64,000 nt of DNA from Thalassomonas viridans (lineage in GTDB: Bacteria > Pseudomonadota > Gammaproteobacteria > Enterobacterales > Alteromonadaceae). The notes beneath the pieces are model-generated. The model did no database searches. It was given only the letters and a program-made list of their open reading frames with translations, and was not told the DNA's origin. Location: the NCBI RefSeq assembly GCF_000948985.2, contig NZ_CP059733.1, forward strand, positions 2,170,001-2,234,000, written 5' to 3'. A program made the translations under genes and the position numbers. This document shows, piece after piece, positions 8,018 to 17,169 of the stretch. Positions within the stretch are counted from its first letter, which is position 1, and each line of letters starts with the position of its first letter.

Positions 8018-9733
8018 TTATCTGTTTATGTACTCATATTCTTCTTCCTGAATATCGCCGCCGGGCCAGGGGGGCGGCATATAGGGGAAGTCTTTGCTGA
8101 AGGGGGCGTCGTTAAACAGCGGATTTGGCGGGTTTTTCGGCATCACGGGGGCCTTGTCCCACAAGCTTAAGTCCCCCAGGGTTTCGACATTGCATTTTTG
8201 CCCGCCGCAGCCGCTTTCCATATCCAAAAAGGTGGACAGGAAACGGGTGGCCACCTGGTCTTCAAAGCGGCGGCCAAAGGGCCAGGTGCCTGTGGTGTCC
8301 ATATCTATGGAGGTCAGGTTGGGGATAAAGAGCTCGAAGGTGCGCCTGAGCGGGATGTCTTTGCCGGAATTGTTCCAGCTGTCATCCGGCATGTTCAGCT
8401 CCTGGAAAAAGCATTTTTTCGCCCGCGGGAAGGCCTTGGTGGCCAGCTTATAGGTTTTATAAACTGAAATCGGCGAGTTATCGTGGTCAAAGCAGGTATC
8501 TATGCCCAGCGCCGTTACCGACGGGCCAAAGCCCCAGCCCAGGTGGCCGAAACGTTTGACAAAATGCAGGGACAATTTCAGGTTATTGGCGCCGATATTC
8601 CTGTCGTCATAACGTTCGCTTAACCCGGCGTCGAGGAAGGGCACTCCCACGGTGTCCACCCGGTTGTAGTTGGCATCGTTATCGTTAAATTCCAGCGTGG
8701 TGGGATCATTGCCGAAAAAGCCGGCGATCCCAAGCCACAGGCTTTGCCAGAAGGAAGGGGCATAATGGGCGATTTTGCTCGACGCCTTGGACACCCAGCT
8801 TTCCCCCCAGATACGCACTATGCGGTCCTGCTGCGGTTTCTGGGTGATAAAGGCCAGCGGCACTTCAAAGACCAGGCCGTTGATGTTGCGGCCTTTTTGC
8901 GCGTCCCGGCCGCTGTAAACCAGGCGGTAGTTGCCCTGGTCATCGGTTTTATAACGTTTGGCGTCCAGGGTGATTTTGGCATCTTCCGGCAGGTAGAATT
9001 TGGTGGTGACACCGTGCCCCGGGTGTTCGGGATCATAATTGAACAGGGTGTTGCCTTCGATCTCCAGCAGGGTTTTCGGGATCGGCAGCTCGCGGTGGTC
9101 CATGGGATCGGTATCCGGGATACGGTAATATTGCGGGCCGTAGTTGATGGAGCGGAAAAATCCGGGCAGGTCGTTAAAGAAAGGGTCGTCGCGCCCGCCG
9201 AGGAAGCTTTTGATCTTATGGCCTGCCGGGGTGGTGATATCCAGGATTTTATTGGTGTCGACGACCTGGGAAAAATCCCCTTCGGGAAAGCCTAAAAAGT
9301 CCACCTTGGCGCGGTTGTCTGTGCTGAAGGTTACCCGGATCTCGGCGGCTTTCAGGCGCAGGTATTTATCCTTTAAACCGTCAACATAAGAGGCGATGCC
9401 TTGTAAACTGTGCTCTTCCAGCTTGATGGAATGCCTGGGTTCGGCATTGACCTTGATTTTATACAGCATGTCCCGGTCAAAGATGCCGGTTTTCGGCAGG
9501 GGGGCGAAGGTCAGGGCCAGCACCACTTTTTCACCGCCGGACTTGTCATCGCTGGGATAACCGAACATGCCGTAGAGATCTGCCGAGCTCACCGGGATGT
9601 TGGAAAAAATGGAGTTCACCGCATTCGGGTCATTATGATCGGCGGCCGGGGCGATAAAACTCCAGCCACTTAAGAGCAGCGCAATCAGTGCTGTGCTTGG
9701 GGTCAGGCTTTTAATCAAGGTTTTGAGTTTCAT
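8018..9733 (-). CDS. Exported DUF4331-like protein
   Basis: 571 residues with a signal peptide (hydrophobic 13-28, likely cut after PAA/ADHND near residue 31). The mature N-terminus ADHNDPNAVNS...SADLYGMFGY followed by LTFAPLP and DRDMLYKIKV matches the opening of DUF4331 proteins. That family has no assigned biochemical activity. Cysteines near the C-terminus (ESGCGGQKC) could form a disulfide. The gene sits between the patatin-like gene (47 bases upstream) and the TPR lipoprotein (19 bases downstream), all on the minus strand. Its being exported suggests the cluster works at least partly in the periplasm or outside. Confidence 0.75.
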   Translation of the reverse strand: MKLKTLIKSLTPSTALIALLLSGWSFIAPAADHNDPNAVNSIFSNIPVSSADLYGMFGYPSDDKSGGEKVVLALTFAPLPKTGIFDRDMLYKIKVNAEPRHSIKLEEHSLQGIASYVDGLKDKYLRLKAAEIRVTFSTDNRAKVDFLGFPEGDFSQVVDTNKILDITTPAGHKIKSFLGGRDDPFFNDLPGFFRSINYGPQYYRIPDTDPMDHRELPIPKTLLEIEGNTLFNYDPEHPGHGVTTKFYLPEDAKITLDAKRYKTDDQGNYRLVYSGRDAQKGRNINGLVFEVPLAFITQKPQQDRIVRIWGESWVSKASSKIAHYAPSFWQSLWLGIAGFFGNDPTTLEFNDNDANYNRVDTVGVPFLDAGLSERYDDRNIGANNLKLSLHFVKRFGHLGWGFGPSVTALGIDTCFDHDNSPISVYKTYKLATKAFPRAKKCFFQELNMPDDSWNNSGKDIPLRRTFELFIPNLTSIDMDTTGTWPFGRRFEDQVATRFLSTFLDMESGCGGQKCNVETLGDLSLWDKAPVMPKNPPNPLFNDAPFSKDFPYMPPPWPGGDIQEEEYEYINR

Positions 9734-9780
9734 ATGATGTCCATTTTTAAAAGTGTTGAAGTCCGGGTTTTTTATCTGAA

Positions 9781-12171
9781 TTAAGGCAGTTGCCGCATCG
9801 CCTGGTCGTCCTGTATAAATTGTTTGGTCAGCTGGTAGCCCAGCTCCCGGTAGGATTCGAATTGCCGCTCGTCAAAAAACTGATCTGAGGTCGGCTGGTT
9901 CGGATATTCCGGGTTGGCGGCCTTGTAAGCGTATAAATCCCGCGGCAGCTTATCTACCAAAGTGGCCTTGATGTACACCAGCTTGCCGACAAAGGCTTTA
10001 TTTTCCCCCACGGCGGGGTAGACGATATCCCCTATGGCATAACCGCGCTGGGCCAGCTGCTCCTTCTGCTCGCCGATAATATTGCTGTCTGCTTTGCTCT
10101 CCGGCGCGTCCAGGGCGGCGCTGCCGGGAGACATGCCCCAGAGATTAAATTCCGGATCGGGGAAACGGATGCGTACGCCGAAATCCACCCGGATACGTTC
10201 CACCGCATTGCCGAAATCATCATAATTGGCATCGGGATCGGCTGAGCCGTCCGACAGGATGATCACCGGCAGGCGGCGGCGCACCAGTTCATACAGGCCG
10301 GTATTGTCAAAATGGCCGCCGTCGGACAGTTCGATAAAAGTACTGGCTTCTTCATGCCCGAAACTCAGCAGGTTGGCGGCGCCGGGGCGGACATAGTTGG
10401 GTTTTTGTACCTGGATATCCATGTCGGTCCGGTTGGGGTTGAGGGCCCAAAAACCCAGGCGCATGCCGAAAAAGGCCAGCAGGTAAGACACCAGGGGAGT
10501 GGTGGTTTTGCCTATGCCGGAGACCCCGGACTGGGGGTTTAATGCCGCTCCGGAAATGGACATGGCGGTGGCCAGGGTCAGCTTGCCGTCGCTGAAGTCG
10601 CCGGTAGGTACATAACCTGTGGCATTGCTGCCGCAATAATAGGGGGAGAGCACAAAGCTGTCCCCCATGCGTCCCCGGTATTTGGGGTGGTTGGCGTTAT
10701 TGAGTATGACGTTGGTATTGATTAAATGGTACGGCGTCCAGTTGTTGTCCTGCTCTTCCCCTTCTTCCGGCACTAGTTCACTGAGCAGATAGGCATCGGC
10801 GGTTTGTCCCCGTGCCTGCAGATCTGATTGCGCGTGGACATCGGGATCTTTTAAGAAGGTTTCCATCAAACGGTCGCGGTACATCTTGTGGGGACTGATT
10901 TGATTGATATTGACCCCGAGGGCAAACAGCAGGGTTAAGCCCAGGGCGGGGAGCCAAAGCAGCAGGCCCCACCAGTTATTGACCGCTACTTCGAGTAAAA
11001 ACTCCGCCAGCAAATAGGAAGCCGTCAGCACCACTAAGATCAGGGTGATAACCACCAGGGAGCTGAGCAGGTTCTCTATGAGCCCCGGCGGTTTGTTGTT
11101 GTCGGAGTCGCTTTTCATTGTCCTCAGGGATACCAGCACCCCGAGGATACTGCTCAGGGAAGCGCCTCCTATCATGGAATCGTTCCATAAATCGCCGCTG
11201 CTCGGGTAAACCAATTCGGCGACAAAAGGCAAGGCGCACAATACCAGGGCGGCTGCCAGGGCTCGCACCAGGTTACCCAGCAGTTTTTGTATCTGTAACC
11301 TGAAGCTATATTTCAGCTCCTGGCCGCGCCAGGCAAAAGATCTCAGGCCGTAGGCTAAGGTGGCGGCGCCAAAGGCGAGTGCGGTTACAACAAGCAGGGT
11401 GACGGCACTGCCAAAAAACTCAGCGCGTGACTTACCATGCGGGGTCTGTGTGGAAAAATAACCCGGTTCGCAAAAATCAAACAGGCAAGGCACCAAGTTA
11501 AAGCCCAGCATTAACGCCATAAACAAAAAACAAATCAGCAGGGTATAGGCGGTCAGGGCATGGAAAATACTGAGCAGCACAGTACCTATAAGTGAAGCAC
11601 CTCCCAGCTGGTTCGGGGTCAGGTATTTTCCGTGCTGGCGGATATAGTTCAGGGTACGGTTTTCCCTGCAGCCGTTATGCTGGCTGCCGGCAAAGCTGCT
11701 GCGGTCGCCAAAAGGAAAAAAGTTGAACTTTCTCTGGTACCAGCTCAGGGCCGAACCGGCGTAACCACCGCCGGAAGCCGTGGACAGGTAGCTGAGCTTA
11801 TCGAAAATACTCGGGCTGTCTTTGCCTGGCTGGCGGTTCCTTAATCCCTGAATGACCCCTATGGCAAAAGATGCGGAGCGTATGCCGCCCCCCGAGATTG
11901 CCAGGGCATATTCCGGGTTTTCCTTTGCCGGGTAGTCGGCAGTATCAATATCGGGATATCGCTTATCCCCCTGAGTTTGCTTGTCGGGAGGGCCGCTGAC
12001 GGCAGTGCCGTCAAGCAGCTGCTGATAGCGGTTATCCAGGTATTCCCGGTACTCCGTCTCCAGGTATTTCCGGTTTCCTTCCGTGTTGAAATGGGCCCGG
12101 AACTGCTCCCTTACCCGGGCTTTTTCATTTTCTACAACTTGCTCGGCATCGAGCTTGGCGGCTGTGTCCAT
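9781..12171 (-). CDS. Patatin-like phospholipase with membrane segments
   Basis: 796 residues. The patatin catalytic parts are split by a membrane region. The oxyanion-hole motif GGGIRS is at 94-99 and the nucleophile Ser133 is in STASGGGY, where the first Gly of GxSxG is Thr. About six hydrophobic segments lie between residues 190 and 420. The catalytic Asp is in SDGGHFDNTGLYELVRRR near residue 620. This layout, with an inserted membrane region and a DGGHFDN motif, is known from predicted bacterial acylesterases. The N-terminal 60 residues are a charged helical stretch. The gene starts 2 bases after the GMC gene stops, so translation is probably coupled. The expected reaction is acyl-ester hydrolysis on lipids; the substrate is unknown. 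Confidence 0.85.
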   Translation of the reverse strand: MDTAAKLDAEQVVENEKARVREQFRAHFNTEGNRKYLETEYREYLDNRYQQLLDGTAVSGPPDKQTQGDKRYPDIDTADYPAKENPEYALAISGGGIRSASFAIGVIQGLRNRQPGKDSPSIFDKLSYLSTASGGGYAGSALSWYQRKFNFFPFGDRSSFAGSQHNGCRENRTLNYIRQHGKYLTPNQLGGASLIGTVLLSIFHALTAYTLLICFLFMALMLGFNLVPCLFDFCEPGYFSTQTPHGKSRAEFFGSAVTLLVVTALAFGAATLAYGLRSFAWRGQELKYSFRLQIQKLLGNLVRALAAALVLCALPFVAELVYPSSGDLWNDSMIGGASLSSILGVLVSLRTMKSDSDNNKPPGLIENLLSSLVVITLILVVLTASYLLAEFLLEVAVNNWWGLLLWLPALGLTLLFALGVNINQISPHKMYRDRLMETFLKDPDVHAQSDLQARGQTADAYLLSELVPEEGEEQDNNWTPYHLINTNVILNNANHPKYRGRMGDSFVLSPYYCGSNATGYVPTGDFSDGKLTLATAMSISGAALNPQSGVSGIGKTTTPLVSYLLAFFGMRLGFWALNPNRTDMDIQVQKPNYVRPGAANLLSFGHEEASTFIELSDGGHFDNTGLYELVRRRLPVIILSDGSADPDANYDDFGNAVERIRVDFGVRIRFPDPEFNLWGMSPGSAALDAPESKADSNIIGEQKEQLAQRGYAIGDIVYPAVGENKAFVGKLVYIKATLVDKLPRDLYAYKAANPEYPNQPTSDQFFDERQFESYRELGYQLTKQFIQDDQAMRQLP

Positions 12172-12173
12172 AA

Positions 12174-14153
12174 CTATTCTCTGGCGGCGCTGACCGGGGT
12201 TGCTTCTTCCTGGGGCGGGGCGGTTTTCGTTGCTGCCTGCCCCGGCACCTTAACCGCCTGCTGCCGGATCCCGGCTTTGTCCTGGGCCAGGATCACATCG
12301 GCGGCCTTTTCCCCTATCATGTAGATGGCGCTGACAATGAAAAATCCCGGAATTTTATGGAAGCTGGAAGCGTCCACCACCCTGAGGTTGGGGGTGCCGC
12401 GCACGATAAACTCGCTGTTGAGCACCGCTTTGGGATCCTCGTCCGTGCCTATCGGGCAGGTACAGGAGGCGTGATGTCCCCAGGCATGGTCGCGGACAAA
12501 CTTTTTCAGCTGCTCGTCGGTTTGTACGTCGGCGCCGGGCAGCTCTTCTTCGGCGATAATGCCTTTTTCGATCAGCGGTTGGGTCATTTTGCGGACAAAT
12601 TTGATCCCTTCCACCACAGAATCGAGGTCTTCCCCTTTAACGTCGTTGCCTTCTTCGAAATAACGGAAGTTGATATAGGGGGTGTCTGTGGGATCGCTCG
12701 ATCTCAGGGTGACTTCTCCGCCGGTGTTTTTGGTATGGGCCTTAAGCACCGCCCAGGTTAAATAGTTGAGGTTGTCTGCCAGCAGCTTGGAGTAAGTGGG
12801 GAAGTACCCCCGAAACAGGGCCAGCAGGGCAAAACAAAAGAGATCCGGCAACGGCCTTTCCTGCATGGATTTTTTGATCACCGCCAATACAGCGCCGTTG
12901 GTGGTATACACCCCCTTGCGCTCTTTTTCCCATTGCTCGTATTGGGGATCTCCCTTGGCGTATTTCACCCCTTCAAGCACTTCCCAGGTATCGAAGTTCA
13001 TGCGGTTGACCACGCCCACTTCGTACCTGTCCTGTAGGTTCTGGCCGACCCCTTCAAGGGGGATGCGCACCTTGATGCCGTGTTTTTCCAGGGTGGCTTT
13101 CGGCCCTATGCCGGAAAGCATCAGCAATTGCGGGCTGTTGAAGGCGCCGCCGGACAGGATTACTTCCTTGCTGGCATTGACTACCCTGAAATCGGAACTT
13201 TCATTGCGGGGCAGGGAATGGGCCTTGTACAGGCGGTTGCCTTTAAGGTATTCCACGCCGGTGGCGCGGTTGTTTTCGTCGAACAACACCCGGGTCACCA
13301 GGGCGTCGAGTTCGATATGCAGGTTATCCGGGTATTTCTCCTGGACTTCCAGCAGACGCTCGCGCGAGCCCATTCTTTGGTGGTTGCGGGTGGCCAGCGG
13401 CGGGTAACGCAGGCCGAAGGCATTGTCTTCCACCAGGCGCCAGTCGTTGGGATCTCCCAGCCCCTGCAGTTGCCACCAGTTGCGCTGCAGCGGCTCTTTG
13501 AGATCTTCGAAGGCGACCTTGGCGGATTTGACTATGGTTTTTACCAGGTCTTCATCTCCCAGGGCGCTTTTCGGTATGGCTTTTTCGGTTTGCAGCCAGC
13601 CGTCATAACCGTGGCGGCTGCCGTTGATGCCTAAGGTTTTGCCCAGGAAACGCTTAAACGGCCTGTGGTGGCAATTTTCCAGCTTCTGGAAATAATTGCG
13701 CATATTGTCGGCGTTCCAGGAATCATCGCCGGTGAGTTCGGCGATATCGTTCCAGTCGTCGTTATGGGGGTAGACAGTGATCATGGCATTGTGGGCGGTG
13801 CAGCCGCCTAGGCAGCCGGCCCTGGGGTAAAGTACGCCGTCGACCTTTTCCCCCTGGAATTCTTCCGTGTATTTGGGATCTTTTTTCTGCTGCTCGTCAT
13901 TGCCGTAATGGCGGACGAAATAATCCCATTTCATGGCATTGTTTTCCGTGCTGAAGGCATGGAAAACCGGTACCTGGTAGTCATCCGGCAGCCGGTTCTC
14001 GTCCGGTTTGACCGCATCGGAGCCGGACGAAGTCATGGGGTCGCTGCCGGACTCCAGCACCAATACCCGTTTGCCGTTTTCTGCCAGCCGGGCGGCCAGG
14101 GTGCCGCCGCCGGCCCCCGAGCCCACTACGATATATTCAAATTCTTCGGCCAT
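12174..14153 (-). CDS. GMC-family FAD oxidoreductase
   Basis: 659 residues of the glucose-methanol-choline family. The FAD-binding motif is at the N-terminus (YIVVGSGAGGGTLAARLAE, 8-25). The family signature around GVLYPRAGCLGGCTAHNAMI binds the flavin. The C-terminal catalytic region contains GHHASCTCPIG and VRGTPNLRVVDASSFHKIPG. These enzymes oxidise an alcohol or sugar hydroxyl. No Sec or Tat signal is visible, although its neighbours are exported. The last 35 residues are a Pro/Ala/Lys-rich tail beyond the usual family end. It lies 14 bases after the di-haem cytochrome gene, suggesting that electrons from the flavin may pass to that cytochrome, though the apparent compartments disagree. 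Confidence 0.88.
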   Translation of the reverse strand: MAEEFEYIVVGSGAGGGTLAARLAENGKRVLVLESGSDPMTSSGSDAVKPDENRLPDDYQVPVFHAFSTENNAMKWDYFVRHYGNDEQQKKDPKYTEEFQGEKVDGVLYPRAGCLGGCTAHNAMITVYPHNDDWNDIAELTGDDSWNADNMRNYFQKLENCHHRPFKRFLGKTLGINGSRHGYDGWLQTEKAIPKSALGDEDLVKTIVKSAKVAFEDLKEPLQRNWWQLQGLGDPNDWRLVEDNAFGLRYPPLATRNHQRMGSRERLLEVQEKYPDNLHIELDALVTRVLFDENNRATGVEYLKGNRLYKAHSLPRNESSDFRVVNASKEVILSGGAFNSPQLLMLSGIGPKATLEKHGIKVRIPLEGVGQNLQDRYEVGVVNRMNFDTWEVLEGVKYAKGDPQYEQWEKERKGVYTTNGAVLAVIKKSMQERPLPDLFCFALLALFRGYFPTYSKLLADNLNYLTWAVLKAHTKNTGGEVTLRSSDPTDTPYINFRYFEEGNDVKGEDLDSVVEGIKFVRKMTQPLIEKGIIAEEELPGADVQTDEQLKKFVRDHAWGHHASCTCPIGTDEDPKAVLNSEFIVRGTPNLRVVDASSFHKIPGFFIVSAIYMIGEKAADVILAQDKAGIRQQAVKVPGQAATKTAPPQEEATPVSAARE

Positions 14154-14167
14154 GGTTAACGTCCTTT

Positions 14168-16666
14168 TTAAAATGTCTTCAGGAACTGGATTAAATCCTG
14201 TTTCTGCTTATTGCTGAGGGCGACCGCGTTTTTATCGTATCTAGTGCCGAAGTAATGGCCCCTGTTGACCACATAGTCCGGGCATTTGCTGGCATCAATC
14301 AGGGGGTCTACCAGGTCTTTAAAGACCTCGCGCGCCTGCTCGTCGCTGGCGTCTTTTGGCAGGGCCTTAAGATCTTTTTTGATCTTCAGCAGCAGCTTGA
14401 GGACTTTTTTGCGCTGCTCCAGGTCGATATTGGATAGCATGGAAACCGGGGTGCCGCTCGGAATGGGGCCGATTTCTATGCCTTCGCCGCTAAACAGCCA
14501 GGGCAGCAGGTCGGCCAGGGTGCCTTCGAGTTTTTGCAAAAAGCCCGGCAGGTAACCGGAAGATACCCTGAGGTAGCTCTGCTCCGTGGTCTTGTCTATG
14601 ATGCCCGGGTGTTCTAATCCGGATTTGGTGACTACGGTAAAGTCGCCGTCGCGTCTTTCCGGCCACAACAGCTGTTCTATGGCATCGTCAAAGGCTTTCA
14701 TCCTGTCCTGTACGGTACCGCTGTATTCGAACTTGCCTAAGGTGTTGTTCAGCAGGAAGGGCGCCGTGCTCCACAGGCTCACCAGGGATGCCGGTCGGGT
14801 ATAACCCCGGCCGCCGCCGGGCATGTCATATTTGCTGACGGCGCCGCTATAGGGGTGTTGGATTTCAATCGAGCCGACGGACGGCAGGTTTTTATAGGTC
14901 TCGGAGGAGAAGTTATCCCAGATATTGTCTTTAAGGGCATTGGTGGCCAGCGGGCTGCAGGCATTGGTTTCCAGCTGGCTGACCGGGACGCGCATTTCCG
15001 TGGAGAGGAAGTTGTTGTCGAGAAAATCCGGGGCGTTGACGATTTTCCTCATCTGGTGCTTGAATTCGTCGGTCTGGGTCCAGTCCCAGTACTTGCCCCA
15101 GCAGCTCAGGTAGTCGCCGTTGTTACAGCCCTGATCCGGGAAGAAGCTTAAGGTCTTATCCGGGAACTTGCTGGAATGGCAGCGGGCGCAGGTGTCGGCA
15201 AAAACATTTTTACCATTGGTAAGCTCTTCCTCGCTGGCATTGAGATAAGCCTGGCCGCCGGGGGCATCTTTCAGGTAGTCCGGGGTGGCGGAGGCTAAAA
15301 AGAACAGCGCCAGATCGGGAGTCTGTGCCTCGTTGGCGTTCCAGAAGGAGGAGTTTTTCCTGGCGTCGCTGATTTTTATCGGCGTGATTTCCTTGCCCCC
15401 CACCAGAGGCATAAAGTGCTGCAGCCATTCGTCGCTGAACAGGCCGATATTGAGGTAAACCCGGTTTAAGGCGCCCAAGGCGCCGACAGAGTCCGCCCCG
15501 TCTTTAAGCACCCGGGGGGTGAATACCGTATCCGGCTCCTGGTAGAACTGGGTCAGGGGCGTACCCGCGGGCACGTATTCGTTAAGCTGGGCATTGTTGC
15601 TGCTGCCGCCCGCCAGTTTCTCCTTGCCGAACTTGGCCGCCAGTTCCATGCGCGCTCCCAGGTTGTAGATGGCATTCATGGTGCGCGGGTTATTGATGTA
15701 GTCGGTGGAGACGAAGGAGGTATCCAGCGCCCCCGGCCGTGAGGTATGGAATAGCTGGTAGGCGAAGTTAGAGGCGTCTGCCCCCCACATAAAGATACGG
15801 TCAATCCAGAAGTATTGCGCCCCCGGGTTGGAATTCAGGTTGGCCCATTCCGGGTTTTCATGGTCGGCGGGCGGATTGCTAGGATTGGGCCCTACATGGC
15901 AGAAACCGCAGGACATGCCGACCCGGTAAGGTTTCACCAGGTCTTTATTGAGGTAATAGTCGGGGTCGTTGTAATAGCGCTCCGGATCCCATTTCTTTTC
16001 CGCTTTGGCATCGAATGCCGGGTTGGGGAACAGTCTTAAGCCGATCACCCCAGTGCCGTAGCCGTAATAGGAGCCCAGGGGCATGTTATCGCCGCGGGCG
16101 CCTATCTTGATGCCGGGATATTTTTCTTCGTTTTCAAACGGATCCGGGGCACAGCCTTCGACCCTTTCATCCAGCCATAAGCCGTAGCGGTCCGCCCTGG
16201 GGCCCGTGGCCTTTTTATAGCAGGGTTCATTCACCAGGCCGAAATACGACCAGCGGTTGTCCCGGCTGAATTTGGTGAGGCTGGGGTGGGAAGATAGGGT
16301 TTTGAGAAAATCCAGATTGCCGACACTGGCTTTGGATAACTCGTCCCAGAGTGTGTCATTGCCGGCGGTCCAGACAATCCAGTTATTGCGTCCCTTAACG
16401 AAGGCGTCTACCGCCTGTTCCCGGGTGATCCCCGGAACATACGGCGCCAATCGGCTCTGGATAAGCGCGGGGTCTTTACTGACGCCATAATCCATGTCGG
16501 CGTAATAATCTTCATCGGCGCCGGCGAGGGAGTCGGCTTCCCGGCCTACGCATTTAGCTTCATCTAAGGTTTTTCCGATTCCCTTGCCACAAGGTGCCTG
16601 GCTGCATCCCTGAATAACGAGGAAAAAGACCACGAAAAGGGTTGAACTGGCTAAAAACCTTTTCAT
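14168..16666 (-). CDS. Di-haem cytochrome c lipoprotein, first gene of the five-gene cluster
   Basis: 832 residues with a lipoprotein signal (VIQGC, Cys21), so it should be anchored on the periplasmic side. Two haem c sites are visible: CGFCH at 253-257 and CARCH at 493-497. The second lies in a stretch typical of cytochrome c domains (NGKNVFADTCARCHSSKFP). The segments between are rich in Tyr, Trp and Asn and look like the large uncharacterised cytochrome proteins that accompany oxidoreductases. The C-terminal 60 residues contain CPDYVVNRGHYFGTRYD. It leads a minus-strand run of five genes with short gaps. A role as electron acceptor is inference. Confidence 0.82.
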   Translation of the reverse strand: MKRFLASSTLFVVFFLVIQGCSQAPCGKGIGKTLDEAKCVGREADSLAGADEDYYADMDYGVSKDPALIQSRLAPYVPGITREQAVDAFVKGRNNWIVWTAGNDTLWDELSKASVGNLDFLKTLSSHPSLTKFSRDNRWSYFGLVNEPCYKKATGPRADRYGLWLDERVEGCAPDPFENEEKYPGIKIGARGDNMPLGSYYGYGTGVIGLRLFPNPAFDAKAEKKWDPERYYNDPDYYLNKDLVKPYRVGMSCGFCHVGPNPSNPPADHENPEWANLNSNPGAQYFWIDRIFMWGADASNFAYQLFHTSRPGALDTSFVSTDYINNPRTMNAIYNLGARMELAAKFGKEKLAGGSSNNAQLNEYVPAGTPLTQFYQEPDTVFTPRVLKDGADSVGALGALNRVYLNIGLFSDEWLQHFMPLVGGKEITPIKISDARKNSSFWNANEAQTPDLALFFLASATPDYLKDAPGGQAYLNASEEELTNGKNVFADTCARCHSSKFPDKTLSFFPDQGCNNGDYLSCWGKYWDWTQTDEFKHQMRKIVNAPDFLDNNFLSTEMRVPVSQLETNACSPLATNALKDNIWDNFSSETYKNLPSVGSIEIQHPYSGAVSKYDMPGGGRGYTRPASLVSLWSTAPFLLNNTLGKFEYSGTVQDRMKAFDDAIEQLLWPERRDGDFTVVTKSGLEHPGIIDKTTEQSYLRVSSGYLPGFLQKLEGTLADLLPWLFSGEGIEIGPIPSGTPVSMLSNIDLEQRKKVLKLLLKIKKDLKALPKDASDEQAREVFKDLVDPLIDASKCPDYVVNRGHYFGTRYDKNAVALSNKQKQDLIQFLKTF

Positions 16667-17169
16667 AAATAATTTCCTTATTCGAACTGATTTATATTAT
16701 TTTTCTTCCCCGCCAAGGGGTTGTAATAAACTATAGGTGATAATAATCAGTTCGCAACAAAGTGGTGTTTTTTCATTAACATCAAAAAATAGTTTTTGTG
16801 CTTTAATCCCAGGGTAAAGGGGCGGTAATAAACACCTGAGATAATCCTCCGTTTTCCGTGAGCGAATCAGGCGCTGAATCGGGCGTAATGCAAAGGCATC
16901 ATGGCGCTAAATCTTACGGTTATGTCAGGGGGAAGGTGGCAGGAAATGAAATTAACCCGGCGATAACTATCAGAAATTGTGTAAGGGAAGAGGATGAAAA
17001 TATAAAAACAGACAATCTATGTTGCGTTGCATCAATAAAGGTTGACATGTTGAAATTTTCAACATAAATTAATCTCTGTTGCGGCGCAGCATGCAAGTGG
17101 TATCCATGTCGCTAAGGTTAGCAAGAATATTAGCAATAAAACTAATAAAATTTGATTTAAGGACAGATC
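16667..17169. other. Divergent intergenic region, cytochrome operon and phasin gene
   Basis: This 500-bp region separates the minus-strand five-gene cluster from the plus-strand phasin gene. The right half holds the phasin promoter and two TTGC-N3-GCA boxes. The left half (16680-16850) is AT-rich and should contain the promoter of the cluster, but I could not pick out a convincing -35/-10 pair. A plus-strand frame at 16858-17067 has no ribosome site and looks accidental. Confidence 0.5.
17022..17088 (+). promoter_or_regulatory. Phasin promoter with palindromic spacer and two candidate PhaR boxes
   Basis: A -35 TTGACA (17042-17047) and a -10 TAAATT (17065-17070) are exactly 17 bases apart. 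The spacer itself is a perfect palindrome (TGTTGAAA-T-TTTCAACA, 17048-17064). TTGC-N3-GCA boxes flank the promoter: TTGCGTTGCA at 17022-17031 and TTGCGGCGCA at 17079-17088. PhaR of Paracoccus recognises TGC-rich inverted sites of the type CTGC-N3-GCAG, so these are plausible operators for the PhaR encoded at 22634. Confidence 0.65.

Noticed and set aside
8744..9295. Plus-strand open frame of 183 codons inside the DUF4331-like gene
   Set aside because: Shadow of a GC-rich gene on the other strand, without a start signal or family.
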